A stretch of 64,000 nucleotides of DNA from CAYUNE01 sp964446115 (GCA_964446115.1 CAYUNE010000031.1:62001-126000); one strand, 5' to 3'. Shown: positions 33,761 through 42,747, counted from the stretch's first letter. Program-made: numbers and translations. The notes: generated by a model not told the origin, from the letters alone.

Positions 33761-34822
33761 GTGGGAAACCTGAATGATCAGGCTCCCCCGCCGATTCCGG
33801 CACCCAACCAATACGATCCCGGCATGCCCTTCCGCAAAATCATCACCACCGTTCTGCTCTTTATACTGGTACTGCTCATGGGGACCTGCGGTTATGTGAT
33901 CTTTGAAGGCAGGGGTTTCTGGGAGAGCATGTACCTGACCATCATTACCGTCACCACGGTGGGATACGGTGATATCGTCCCCAACCATCCGGCAGGCAAG
34001 GTCTTCACCTCCTTTTTGGCCTTTACCGGTGTGGGCTTCGTGCTCTATTCGGTGGGCAAAATTACCGAATCAATGGTGGAGGGAGGCCTGAAGGATATAC
34101 TGGAGAAGAGAAAGATGAGTCAGCACGTCGCCAGGTTAAAGGATCACTACATTATCTGCGGCTTTGGGAGAATCGGCCAGGTCATCTGTGAACTGCTCGA
34201 GGAAAACAAGCGCCCTTTCACGGTGATTGAAAATCACCCGGAAAGCATCAAGAATGTCAGGCAGAAGGGCTACCTGATTCTGGAAGGCGATGCCTCTGAC
34301 GACAGTGTGCTGCTGCAGGCCGGGATCGAAAAGGCCCGGGGCCTGATCGCCGTTGTCGGCTCCGATGCCGACAACCTCTACATCACCCTCTCCTCCCGGG
34401 GATTAAACCGCAACCTCTTTATCCTTGCCAGATCCAGCGGCGCTCCCGGGGTCGATACCAAGCTCATGCGGGCCGGTGCCAGCAAGGTGATATCCCCCTA
34501 CTACATCGGCGCCCGCCGTATGGCCCAGCTCATTGTCAGGCCCACTGTCATCGACTTCATCGACCTCACCATGCACGCCGGTGAGCTGGGTCTGCGCCTG
34601 GAAGAACTGCTGGTGAGCGAGCAGGCCACCTTTGCAGGCAAGACCCTGGTCAACTCCGGACTGAGAAAAAAGTATGACGTGATCGTGGTTGCCATCAAGC
34701 GTCGGCAGGGCAAGATGCTCTTCAATCCCAGGCCGGAAACCGTCATCCAGCCCGGCGATATCCTCGTCGTTCTCGGCGAGCATGACCAGATCAAGGCCAT
34801 TGAACGGGATCTCAACTCCTGA
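33761..34822 (+). CDS. Potassium channel with RCK/TrkA domains
   Basis: A 353-aa inner-membrane ion channel subunit. Two membrane helices (about 24-45 and 82-103) flank a pore loop with the K+ selectivity filter TVGYGD (66-71). A cytoplasmic RCK (TrkA_N) domain begins near 128 with the Rossmann motif GFGRIG (134-139) and acidic EGDASDDS; a TrkA_C domain (about 265-350) follows. This is the MthK/Kch arrangement. The start is uncertain: GTG at 33761 gives a proline-rich N-terminus, while ATG at 33824 (MPFRKIITT) would start just before TM1. Confidence 0.9.
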   Translation: MGNLNDQAPPPIPAPNQYDPGMPFRKIITTVLLFILVLLMGTCGYVIFEGRGFWESMYLTIITVTTVGYGDIVPNHPAGKVFTSFLAFTGVGFVLYSVGKITESMVEGGLKDILEKRKMSQHVARLKDHYIICGFGRIGQVICELLEENKRPFTVIENHPESIKNVRQKGYLILEGDASDDSVLLQAGIEKARGLIAVVGSDADNLYITLSSRGLNRNLFILARSSGAPGVDTKLMRAGASKVISPYYIGARRMAQLIVRPTVIDFIDLTMHAGELGLRLEELLVSEQATFAGKTLVNSGLRKKYDVIVVAIKRRQGKMLFNPRPETVIQPGDILVVLGEHDQIKAIERDLNS

Positions 34823-34926
34823 GCCGGGCACCGGGTTGCAAGCCCTGCAAGTGGTTGCACAAAAACAGTTGCAGCCATCCTTTTCCGCGCCCTCGAAAAA
34901 GACGCCCCACCGCCCGGAAGAACCGA

Positions 34927-36129
34927 CTAGCCGGGAAAATCCCGGCTGTGGCGGATGATATCCAGCATTTCACGCACCGCCCGTTCAAGCCCCACATAGA
35001 CGGCACGGCTGATGATCGCATGGCCGATGCTGAGTTCCTCAATGGTGTCCAGAGCGGCAATCCGCCGGGTGGTGCGATAATCCAGCCCATGGCCGGCGTT
35101 GACCCGCAACCCCTGCTCAAAGGCATGTTCAGCACATTGGGCAATAGACGTGAACTCCCGGTCCCGCTCCTCCCCCGGCGGGGCCTCGCAGTAGCGACCG
35201 GTGTGAATTTCCACAAAGGTGGCACCCGCATCCCGGGAGGCGTCGATCTGGTCCATATCAGGATCCACAAAGAGACTGACCGGGATGGAGGCATCCGTCA
35301 TCCGTTGGATGGTCTCTTCCACCTTGCGGCGGTTGCCGATGACATCCAGCCCGCCTTCGGTGGAGAGTTCCTGCCGTTTTTCCGGCACCAGGGTGACCAT
35401 ATTCGGTCTCACCGCAAGGGCGATGTCGATGATTTCCGGCGCGGTTGCCATTTCCAGGTTCAGCCTGGTCTTCACCGTCTGTCGCAGCAGTTGCACGTCC
35501 CGATCCTGAATATGGCGGCGATCTTCACGCAGGTGGACGACAATTCCCGCGGCCCCGGCCAATTCGCAGATACCGGCTGCCTGGACCGGATCGGGTTCCG
35601 CAATACCCCGCGCCTCCCGGACAGTGGCCACATGATCCACATTCACGGCAAGATGAGCCATTTTTCCTCTCCTGTTCTCCTGTAGTTGTTGCCGAAGCTC
35701 TTTCTCCCGTGCCTCCATGAGGAGCGCCTCCCGCTCGGATCGTTCATGATCAAGGCCGAGGAGATGGACCAGGCCGTGGATCATCAGCACGGTGAGCCGC
35801 TCATGAAGGGACTGTCCCTGTTCTACCGCCTCCCGCCGGGCCGTGTCAATGGAAATGATAATGTCGCCCAGCTGCGGGGTCTCGCCGCTGATGACCGCGG
35901 GCAGTTCCCCGCCGGAAGGACCGGGGAAGGCCAGGACATTGGTGGGGGAATCCCGGTGACGATAGTCCCGGTTGAAATTTCGCATTTCGGCATCATCCAC
36001 CAAAACGACACCCAGGGCGTGATCGGCGCGGTCACAGAGACGAAGCAGCTGTCGCGCCCGTGAGCGCAGCAGGGCGACGGATACACCGGAACGGGAAAGG
36101 GGCAAACGGGAGATGAGCTGAACCACCAT
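34927..36129 (-). CDS. YbeY-PdxJ fusion: rRNA maturation RNase / pyridoxine 5'-phosphate synthase
   Basis: A continuous 400-aa frame joining two normally separate enzymes. Residues 1-155 are YbeY, with FNRDYRHRDSPTNVLAFP and the zinc motif HGLVHLLGLDH (118-128). Residues 157-400 are PdxJ, starting MAHLAVNVDHVATVREARGIAEPDPV and containing VNAGHGLDYRTT. No stop lies between them. However, AGGAG lies 7 nt before the PdxJ Met157 (ATG at 35659-35661), so PdxJ of 244 aa could also be made alone. The gene follows phoH after 11 nt, where ybeY normally lies. Confidence 0.9.
   Translation of the reverse strand: MVVQLISRLPLSRSGVSVALLRSRARQLLRLCDRADHALGVVLVDDAEMRNFNRDYRHRDSPTNVLAFPGPSGGELPAVISGETPQLGDIIISIDTARREAVEQGQSLHERLTVLMIHGLVHLLGLDHERSEREALLMEAREKELRQQLQENRRGKMAHLAVNVDHVATVREARGIAEPDPVQAAGICELAGAAGIVVHLREDRRHIQDRDVQLLRQTVKTRLNLEMATAPEIIDIALAVRPNMVTLVPEKRQELSTEGGLDVIGNRRKVEETIQRMTDASIPVSLFVDPDMDQIDASRDAGATFVEIHTGRYCEAPPGEERDREFTSIAQCAEHAFEQGLRVNAGHGLDYRTTRRIAALDTIEELSIGHAIISRAVYVGLERAVREMLDIIRHSRDFPG
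35666..35673 (-). promoter_or_regulatory. Internal ribosome-binding site before the PdxJ part
   Basis: AGGAGAGG on the minus strand, with its AGGAG part 7 nt from the ATG of the PdxJ domain. It allows separate translation of PdxJ from within the fused frame. Confidence 0.6.
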
Positions 36130-36140
36130 GATGAAAACGG

Positions 36141-37142
36141 TTACCCCTTTCCGGCGGATGGCGCCGTTTTCCGGTCCTGCTGGTCCCGCTCGTAGGCCTT
36201 GATGATCTCCTGGACCAGGGGATGACGGACAACGTCGGCATTGGAGAAGCGGCAGAAGCCGATGCCCTTGACCCGGCCGAGAATCCGCTTGGCCTCCACC
36301 AGTCCCGACCGTTTGGAACCTGGCAGGTCGATCTGGGTAATATCACCGGTGATGACCGCCTTGGAATCGAAACCGATCCTGGTCAGGAACATCATCATCT
36401 GTTCCCTGGTGGTGTTCTGGGCCTCGTCAAGGATGACAAAGGCGTTGTTGAGGGTGCGGCCGCGCATGAAGGCCAGGGGGGCAATCTCGACGATATTGCG
36501 CTCCAGGTACTCCCGGTTCTTTTCCTGACCGAGGATATCGTTGAGGGCATCGTGGAGTGGTCGCAGATAGGGGTCCACTTTCTGGGCCATATCCCCGGGC
36601 AGAAATCCCAGGTTTTCACCGGCCTCCACAGCCGGACGGGCAAGGATAATGGAGCGTACCCGGCCGGCGGCAAGGGCCGAGATGGCCATGGCCACGGCGA
36701 GATAGGTCTTGCCGGTTCCGGCCGGACCGATGCCGAAGACAATATCATGCCGCCGGATGGCCTCGATATACTTTTTCTGGTTGAGACTCTTGGGAGAGAC
36801 AATCCTGTCCCGGGAGGTGATATAGACCTTGTCAAGAAAGATATCCCGGAGCACCGCCCGGGGTGACGACTTGAGGATCTGCAGGCCGAAGGCGATATCC
36901 GGCGTAAAGACCGGATAGCCGCCGCGGATGAGATCGTAAAGCTGCAGCAGCAGTGATTCGGCAAGAATCACCGCATGATTGCGACCTGTTATCCGGAGGC
37001 TGTTGCCGCGGACGTGAATGGTGACACCGGCGCCCTGCTCAACGGTGTGGATATTCCTGTTGAGGTCGCCGAACAGGGTCTGCGCGGTGAGGTTATCCGG
37101 GAAATCGAGTTTGCGGCTGATATGGTTGTTCAGGCTTGGCAA
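36141..37142 (-). CDS. phoH: PhoH-like ATPase
   Basis: A 333-aa cytoplasmic PhoH-family P-loop ATPase. It has Walker A GPAGTGKT (139-146), followed by ARPAVEAGENLGFLPGDMAQKVDPYLRPLHDAL and Walker B FVILDEAQNTT, with ITGDITQIDLP (sensor region). An N-terminal KH-like part (HVRGNSLRITG) is present. The start is given as TTG at 37142 because no ATG fits. It lies 11 nt upstream of ybeY-pdxJ, the conserved phoH-ybeY order. Its role is linked to RNA/ribosome maturation through that context. Confidence 0.9.
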   Translation of the reverse strand: MPSLNNHISRKLDFPDNLTAQTLFGDLNRNIHTVEQGAGVTIHVRGNSLRITGRNHAVILAESLLLQLYDLIRGGYPVFTPDIAFGLQILKSSPRAVLRDIFLDKVYITSRDRIVSPKSLNQKKYIEAIRRHDIVFGIGPAGTGKTYLAVAMAISALAAGRVRSIILARPAVEAGENLGFLPGDMAQKVDPYLRPLHDALNDILGQEKNREYLERNIVEIAPLAFMRGRTLNNAFVILDEAQNTTREQMMMFLTRIGFDSKAVITGDITQIDLPGSKRSGLVEAKRILGRVKGIGFCRFSNADVVRHPLVQEIIKAYERDQQDRKTAPSAGKG

Positions 37143-37201
37143 CGCACTGGACCGGATGTGAGATAATCGGCTGCACTTCCCCGGGCCGGCCGGACGACAC
37201 C

Positions 37202-37233
37202 GGGCGCGCCAAGGATCGCCAGGCGGCGCGCCC
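37202..37233. terminator. GGGCGCGCC inverted repeat between phoH and the membrane-protein gene
   Basis: Nine perfect base pairs (37202-37210 with 37225-37233) with a 14-nt loop, no T-tract. It could be a weak terminator for the 154-aa gene. Confidence 0.3.
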
Positions 37234-37285
37234 GCTGGACCGGATCATAGCGTTCGGTGGATTATGCAACCGGACAGGGCAAAAA

Positions 37286-37750
37286 TCACTCCTGTTTGGC
37301 GGCCTGCAGCTCCTTGATGGTCTGACGGGCCGCATCAAGATCCTGGCGCAGCGCCTGGATCTCGCGGGCCAGCTCATCGGTTGCCGGGGCGGCATCATCT
37401 CCGGATGCAGCCTTGCGGTTTCCCACCCTGGCGTTGATCTGCCGGGTGGCCGGGGCAAACAGTTCCCCTAGCCGTTCGCGGAGCTGGTCATACATGGATC
37501 CCACCTCGTCCGGAGCCACAAAGTACATGATCGCAAACCAGAGCCCGATAAAAAAGGCGATGCAAAAGGCAATCCCCAGCACCAGGCCGATGATGAACTT
37601 CACCAGGGAATAGATACCGACAACGAGTTGACTGAGCGCCCCGAAAACACCCACCGAAGGGCTCGACATGAATATGGAAACCAGGGAGATGATGAGCAGA
37701 ATAACTATCCCTGAGGTAATCTGTGCTGAAAATAACTGATTTTTTTGCAT
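37286..37750 (-). CDS. Membrane protein with C-terminal coiled coil, unknown
   Basis: A 154-aa protein with two long hydrophobic stretches (about 10-27 and 34-79, at least three membrane helices), then a hydrophilic linker and a coiled coil (ATDELAREIQALRQDLDAARQTIKELQAAKQE). The ATG at 37750 has a strong AGGAGG. I do not recognise a family. The next gene downstream is phoH, over a 143-nt gap with a G/C hairpin. Confidence 0.75.
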   Translation of the reverse strand: MQKNQLFSAQITSGIVILLIISLVSIFMSSPSVGVFGALSQLVVGIYSLVKFIIGLVLGIAFCIAFFIGLWFAIMYFVAPDEVGSMYDQLRERLGELFAPATRQINARVGNRKAASGDDAAPATDELAREIQALRQDLDAARQTIKELQAAKQE

Positions 37751-37880
37751 TCTTTTCCTCCTTTCCGGCCTTGGTTGAATCTACATGGAACAGATGACGA
37801 TTTCACCTGAAATCATACCTTATTTTTGAGCATAATCCCAATAAATCGCGGCCGGGAATGCCGTAGAACCCGGATTTATG

Positions 37881-37895
37881 AACCAGTCACAGGGG
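37881..37895 (+). promoter_or_regulatory. Intergenic repeat element, copy at 37.9 kb
   Basis: AACCAGTCACAGGGG, identical over 15 bases to the copy at 55897 and matching 12 of 13 core bases of the copies at 12050 and 54052. It lies in the 216-nt gap between the radical SAM gene and the 154-aa membrane protein gene. Confidence 0.45.
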
Positions 37896-37966
37896 TTATA
37901 CAACCCGGCGGTATAAAGGGCCTCTTTGCTGTAAGCGCTCACGGGCGACCGCATCCGCTTACGGAT

Positions 37967-38995
37967 TTATGGTACAAGTTCCTGTTTAAGAAGGCAACAG
38001 GCAATACGGTGGAGGGGACGGCCCCGCATATCATACTCCAGGTTGTCCGGCTGCAATAATTTATTCATAACACACCCTTCCGGAATAGTGAGACGAAAAA
38101 ACCGATCCTCGGTGAGTCCGGGATTTTTCAGCAGCCGTCCTTGCCTGATTGTCAGACTGTGGACGGGGTAGTCCTCGCAGAGGGGACAACGGTAGACCCT
38201 GCCGTTGGGAAAGATGAAATAATTTTCCGCCACATTGCCGGCACAGAGAAACTCCTCGTCCTCCTCCAGAAAAACCTTGGGAAAGACGACGTTGATTCCC
38301 AGTCCGGCGGCTTCGGCAGCCACCTCCGGCACCACCCGAAGCCACTCATCCGGACTGACCTGGGGTCCCGCCTCGCCCTGGTCGCCGTCGGCGGCGGACC
38401 TGCCCCGGAGACCGATCACCTGAATAAAAAAACGGTCCACCCCGAAATCGCTGAGCAGGGCGGGCATTCCCCTGAGCCGGTGAATGTTCCGGCTGCTGAC
38501 GGTATAGATGACACTCACTCTGAATCCCAGCGCCACCGCCTTCTGCAGATTGGCGGTGCAGACCTTGAAAACACCTTCCCCCCGGATGGCGTCGTTGACC
38601 TCGGCTTCCGGCCCGTCCAGGCTGAAGCTCAGCATATCCAGTTCCCCGGGGGTGATCCGCTCCAGCAGATCATGGAAGAGGTAGCCGTTGGAATCAACGG
38701 TAATGGAGCTGTAGCGTAGTTGCCGGGCCTTACGGATCACCGCCGGCAGTTCCGGGTGCATGGTGGGCTCACCGCCGAGCAGGATGAGATTTGTCTCCTG
38801 CTCCGGATCGGCGAACAGTCGCAGCCAGTCGGAGGCTGTTTCCAGGGAGAGCATGGTGTTGCCGTGTTCCCTGGGGTTGATATAGCAGTGACGACAGGAA
38901 AGATTGCAACCGGTCAGCAGGTGCAAAAAGACGTTACGTTCGCCGGGCTTGAAACCCACGGTCTTAAAGCGCGAGGATACCGGGTTGTTGCTCAT
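37967..38995 (-). CDS. Radical SAM protein with SPASM-like C-terminus
   Basis: A 342-aa radical SAM enzyme. The cluster motif is C30-x3-C34-x2-C37 (TGCNLSCRHCYINPREHG), followed by LLGGEPTMHPEL (SAM-binding GGE) and SFSLDGPEAEVNDAIRG. The C-terminal third has a further cysteine set (CAGNVAENYFIFPNGRVYRCPLCEDYPVHS) like SPASM/twitch domains that hold extra Fe-S clusters. The substrate is unknown. Its start codon overlaps the stop of the deaminase gene (ATGA), so the two are translationally coupled and probably act in one pathway. Confidence 0.85.
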   Translation of the reverse strand: MSNNPVSSRFKTVGFKPGERNVFLHLLTGCNLSCRHCYINPREHGNTMLSLETASDWLRLFADPEQETNLILLGGEPTMHPELPAVIRKARQLRYSSITVDSNGYLFHDLLERITPGELDMLSFSLDGPEAEVNDAIRGEGVFKVCTANLQKAVALGFRVSVIYTVSSRNIHRLRGMPALLSDFGVDRFFIQVIGLRGRSAADGDQGEAGPQVSPDEWLRVVPEVAAEAAGLGINVVFPKVFLEEDEEFLCAGNVAENYFIFPNGRVYRCPLCEDYPVHSLTIRQGRLLKNPGLTEDRFFRLTIPEGCVMNKLLQPDNLEYDMRGRPLHRIACCLLKQELVP

Positions 38996-39495
38996 GGCTT
39001 CTGCTCCATTGTATATCGGGCCAGGAGACTGTCCCGCCAGTAATCATGCCGGCGAAAAAAGCGTTTGAACAGCTCCAGGCTTTCAGCTCTGAGGACCGAG
39101 GATACCAGCTCGACGCGCATCCTGAAATAGAGATCGCTCAACAGATAAAGCGGCAGATTGGTGCCGCCGCCCATCACATCCTCATAGGCGAAGACAAAAC
39201 GACGCACGCCGTTAAGCAGCAGGGTGGAATAACACATGAGACACGGTTCCATGGTGGAGTACACGGTGAGGCCGGAACAGGAAAAGCCGGGTCTTTCTTT
39301 CAGCAGCCGCCGCAGGGTGACGATCTCGGCATGATCGAGTTCATTGGCCGCGTTGCCGTGACTGTTGATCCGCCGACCACCGGCCACCACCGAGCCTGCG
39401 GCGACCATAACGCATCCCACCGGAAACTCGCCTTCGGCCAGGGCCCTTTCCGCCTGCTCCAAGGCAAGCGACATATATTTCTCATGCTCCTCCAT
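38992..39495 (-). CDS. Cytidine/deoxycytidylate deaminase-family protein
   Basis: 167 aa from the ATG at 39495 (MEEHEKYMSLALEQAERALAEGEFPVGCVMV). It has the zinc deaminase signature HAE (ANELDHAEIVTLRRLL) and PCLMC (STMEPCLMCYSTLLLNG). It resembles TadA/guanine deaminase-type enzymes more than Cdd, but the C-terminal segment (YLLSDLYFRMRVELVSSVLRAESLELFKRFF) is not one I can place. A second candidate start at 39474 has a better GGAGGAG site. It overlaps the downstream radical SAM gene by 4 nt. Substrate unknown. Confidence 0.85.
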   Translation of the reverse strand: MEEHEKYMSLALEQAERALAEGEFPVGCVMVAAGSVVAGGRRINSHGNAANELDHAEIVTLRRLLKERPGFSCSGLTVYSTMEPCLMCYSTLLLNGVRRFVFAYEDVMGGGTNLPLYLLSDLYFRMRVELVSSVLRAESLELFKRFFRRHDYWRDSLLARYTMEQKP

Positions 39496-39600
39496 CAACT
39501 CTCCGGCACCGTCCCATTCTGCCGCCGGTTTCCGCCCTCTGCGGATCCGGGGGATATCCACGTCCCAGCTGACACTAGCACAGGGGAGAAGCGGTGTCAA

Positions 39601-40094
39601 AAAGTAAGCCGCCCGAGGGCCGGTATCGCCGTCTGATCATCATACAGCCGGGACAAACCATACCCTGCAGCCAGGGACCCCGGGAGAGGGAGTTTGTGAA
39701 GACGACCGGACCGCAGGCAGGTTGAATCCACTCGTGCCCGGATTTGCTGAACGGCAGGAAAACCCCAGGGAGGTCTCAGCACCGCTTGAAACCGCCTGCA
39801 GAAAACCAAAAAAACGGATTTTCCGGCAAAACATTCCGGAAATATGAAATTACTTTCTATTTTTCCTGAAAAATGGGATTTTCCCGCTGTTTTTCATCGA
39901 AAAATAATTTGCTATGGTCGGAGAAAAAATGATAACATTTGAGAATAACGATATAAATTTTTTATTTCACCGAATGTCTAACTTACTGATAATCGGTAAT
40001 TCTCATCCTTACTCACATTTAAACACGGTTTCTCCCTGGCATTCCTCCCTGACCGCCACCGGAAAATGCAAGGAATACCAATAATTGTAGATCT
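39601..40094. other. 494-nt intergenic region with an A/T-rich core
   Basis: There is no credible gene in this gap between the deaminase and FemAB genes. The stretch 39830-40020 is much more A/T-rich than its surroundings. It holds a short inverted repeat (TTTCCGG and CCGGAAA near 39825-39845) and candidate promoter hexamers for femAB (TTGCTA at 39909 with TAACAT at 39933). The composition shift could mark a promoter region or a scar of past insertion. Confidence 0.4.
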
Positions 40095-41150
40095 ATGACT
40101 ACGATTCGATTTGCCGGGAAAACGGATCAGAAACAATGGGATGCCTATGTACGTGCTCATCCCGATTCCTGGCCTTACCATCTCTTTGCCTGGCGAAATG
40201 CGGTTGAGGAAGCGTACGGGCAAAAGGCATACTATATCATTGCCGAAAATGATGGTGATTTCGTCGGGGTGCTGCCGCTTATTTACCTGCGCTTTCCAAC
40301 CCTGGTCAGCGAATTGACCGCCCTTGCCTACTGCGATGTCGGCAACTGCCTGGCCGATGACGAAACCGTCGGCGACCGCCTGCTGGCGGCGGCCGTGGAT
40401 CTGGGACGAACCCTGGGAGTTGAAAAACTCCACCTGCGGGGACAGATGCAGAAAAGCAAATACAGCAGCTCCCTCATCTCCCGGGATTCCTGCGACAAGG
40501 TACGGATGTTCCTGAGCCTGCCGGACTCATCGGAAACGCTGATGGCATCCTTTAAATCCAAGCTGCGCAGCCAGATTCGCAAGGCCAGTAAAAACGGGGT
40601 TGTTTTTCAGTGGGGTGAGGGTGATGGCGCCGTTGACGAATTCTACGCCGTTTTCAGTGAGAATATGCGGGAACTGGGCTCTCCCGTTCACTCCAGGGAG
40701 TGGTTTGCGGCGGTCCTCAGGGCCTATGGTGAAAACAGCCGGCTCGGCCTGGTGAAATTCGACGGCCGCACCATCGGGTGCGCCATTGTACTGATCATGG
40801 GTAACAGGATCTCGGTCCCCTGGGCCTCGACCCTGCGCCGCTATAACCGCCTGGCCGCCGGCATGTTGCTCTATTGGAATCTCCTCAGGTTTTCATGTGA
40901 CCACGGCCACCGCGACTTCGATTTCGGCAGATCGACTCTCAACTCCGGCACCTACCGCTTCAAATACCAGTGGGGTGCCAGGCCCGGCAGCCTGGAATGG
41001 CATTCCGTTTTTCTTAAAGGTGGAAAAACGGTGGAGGCGGACCATTCACGCTCTTTGCGCCGCCGTGTTTTCGAACGGGTCTGGCCCAGGCTGCCCCTGG
41101 CGGTGACCACCTTCCTGGGGCCACGCCTCAGAAAACATATCAGCTACTGA
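40095..41150 (+). CDS. FemAB-family acyltransferase, XrtA/PEP-CTERM system type
   Basis: A 351-aa GNAT-fold aminoacyl/acyl transferase of the FemAB-related group found with PEP-CTERM/exosortase polysaccharide loci. Typical blocks are WPYHLFAWRNAVEEAYGQKAYYIIAENDGDFVGVLPL, FKSKLRSQIRKASKNGV, SREWFAAVLRAYGENSRLGLVKFDGRTIGCAIVL and the conserved FDFGRSTLNSGTYRFKYQWGA. It is orphaned here from other biosynthetic genes. The PEP-CTERM protein at 16050 shows the system exists in this genome. Confidence 0.85.
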   Translation: MTTIRFAGKTDQKQWDAYVRAHPDSWPYHLFAWRNAVEEAYGQKAYYIIAENDGDFVGVLPLIYLRFPTLVSELTALAYCDVGNCLADDETVGDRLLAAAVDLGRTLGVEKLHLRGQMQKSKYSSSLISRDSCDKVRMFLSLPDSSETLMASFKSKLRSQIRKASKNGVVFQWGEGDGAVDEFYAVFSENMRELGSPVHSREWFAAVLRAYGENSRLGLVKFDGRTIGCAIVLIMGNRISVPWASTLRRYNRLAAGMLLYWNLLRFSCDHGHRDFDFGRSTLNSGTYRFKYQWGARPGSLEWHSVFLKGGKTVEADHSRSLRRRVFERVWPRLPLAVTTFLGPRLRKHISY

Positions 41151-41154
41151 TTCG

Positions 41155-42747
41155 CTATTGATCACCGGCACCGCTGATCTTTCTGATCTCCACCTTGCCG
41201 GTCAGATATTCCTTCACCATCCCAATGGGCACCTCGTTTCGATGAAATATACCGGCGGCCAGGGCGGATTCCGCCCGGGTCCCGGTAAAGACCTCGAGAA
41301 AATGGTGGGCTGATCCCGCCCCGGAAGAGGCAATAACCGGAATGGTCACCGCCCCTTTGACCCCATTGATCAGTTCCAGATCAAAGCCGGAGTTGGTGCC
41401 GTCGCGGTCGATACAGTTGAGCAGAATCTCTCCGGCTCCCAGTTGTTCGCAGATCCGGGCCAGGGTGATGGCATCCAGGTCCCTCCCTTCCCTGCCCCCC
41501 CTGATGGTGCATTGGTACCAGCAAAACCTCTCCCCGTTTGGCCCGGGTACGGCCGTGGGAATTACCCGGTGGGGAACCTCGTCGGGCGAGGAGACATAGA
41601 CGCGCCGGGGATCCACGGAAACGACCACGGCCTGGCTGCCGTAAACCCGGGCAATGGTTTCGATGGAGCTCATGCCCGTGGCCCGGCCGCTGCGGAGCAC
41701 CTCTTCGGCAATGAGCACGGCATCGCTGCCGATGGAGATCTTGTCCGCCCCAGAGCGGAAATACTCCGCCGCCACTTCCAGGGCTGAAGAGCGCTTGCCG
41801 TCCTTGTCCACATAATCGCGGATACCGCCACCGATGGTCAACGGCACGAAGACGTTTCTGGAAGTCTGCTTGAGCACCTGAAGCATGGGCATATCCTTGA
41901 GGGGAAAATCGCGAAAGCCGGTGATGTTGAGGAAGGTGATCTCATCGGCGCCCTGCCTGTAGTAACGGCCGGCCAGCTCCACCGGTTTGCCGAGATTGCG
42001 GACATTACCCTCTTCGCGGACATCGTACTGATCACCCTTGGTGACCACGAGGTCACCCTGGTCATTGGCGCGGACATCGAGACAGGCGATGATGCGCTTG
42101 GCCAGCCGGGTGGGGCGGGTTCGCGGGGCAAGGGTTACCTTTTCCCCGGTGCTCTCAAGAAAATTCCGCAGCACCAGCAATCCGGTCTCGCCTGATTTTT
42201 CGGGATGAAACTGGGTGGCGAGAATATTGTCCCGCTGGATACTGCTGACGAATTCGTAGCCGTAATCCGTGGTGGTGAGCACGGCGGAATCCTCGTCCGT
42301 GGTCACATGATAGGAATGGACAAAGTAGAATTTTTCATCACCTTCCAGGCCCTGAAACAGCCGGGAGGGCTGCCGGGCCCTGATGCCGTTCCAGCCGATA
42401 TGGGGAACGGCCAGCTCGGTGTCGAACCGCTTGATTCTCCCCCTGATGATTCCCAGTCCCGGCATGTCCGGGGCCTCGTCACTGCCCTCGAAAAGGGCCT
42501 GGAGTCCCAGGCAGATGCCGAGAAAATGGCGACCGCTTTGCAGATATTGCCGCAGCGGCTCCAGATATCCCTTCCGACGCAGAATATGAATCATGTTGCC
42601 GAAGCTGCCGACTCCGGGAAAAACCAGTTGCTGCGCCGAGAGGATATCTTCCGGGGAGGAAACGATGCCCACGCTTCCCCCTGCCTTTTCAATGGCATTT
42701 ATCACCGAGCGCACGTTGCCGGCGCCGTAATCAAGTAAGACGATCAT
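41155..42747 (-). CDS. hisHF: Bifunctional HisH-HisF imidazole glycerol phosphate synthase (eukaryote-like fusion)
   Basis: A 530-aa single-chain IGP synthase for histidine biosynthesis. The glutaminase part (1-200) has nucleophile Cys79 (LGICLGLQ) and His181/Glu183 (QFHPEKSG). The cyclase part (about 213-530) starts AKRIIACLDVRANDQGDLVVTKGDQYDVRE and has the second catalytic Asp region NCIDRDGTNSGFDLEL. The domain order and the inserts (NITGFRDFPLKDMPMLQVLKQ; DKDGKRSSALEVAAEYFRSGADKISIGSDAV; WYQCTIRGGREGRDLDAITL) match plant/yeast HIS7/HISN4 far better than the separate bacterial HisH and HisF. No other his genes except hisS are in the window. Confidence 0.94.
   Translation of the reverse strand: MIVLLDYGAGNVRSVINAIEKAGGSVGIVSSPEDILSAQQLVFPGVGSFGNMIHILRRKGYLEPLRQYLQSGRHFLGICLGLQALFEGSDEAPDMPGLGIIRGRIKRFDTELAVPHIGWNGIRARQPSRLFQGLEGDEKFYFVHSYHVTTDEDSAVLTTTDYGYEFVSSIQRDNILATQFHPEKSGETGLLVLRNFLESTGEKVTLAPRTRPTRLAKRIIACLDVRANDQGDLVVTKGDQYDVREEGNVRNLGKPVELAGRYYRQGADEITFLNITGFRDFPLKDMPMLQVLKQTSRNVFVPLTIGGGIRDYVDKDGKRSSALEVAAEYFRSGADKISIGSDAVLIAEEVLRSGRATGMSSIETIARVYGSQAVVVSVDPRRVYVSSPDEVPHRVIPTAVPGPNGERFCWYQCTIRGGREGRDLDAITLARICEQLGAGEILLNCIDRDGTNSGFDLELINGVKGAVTIPVIASSGAGSAHHFLEVFTGTRAESALAAGIFHRNEVPIGMVKEYLTGKVEIRKISGAGDQ

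Noticed and set aside
39978..40433. A 151-codon minus-strand frame overlapping the FemAB start
   Set aside because: It mostly overlaps the antisense of femAB and has no ribosome site or recognisable motif.
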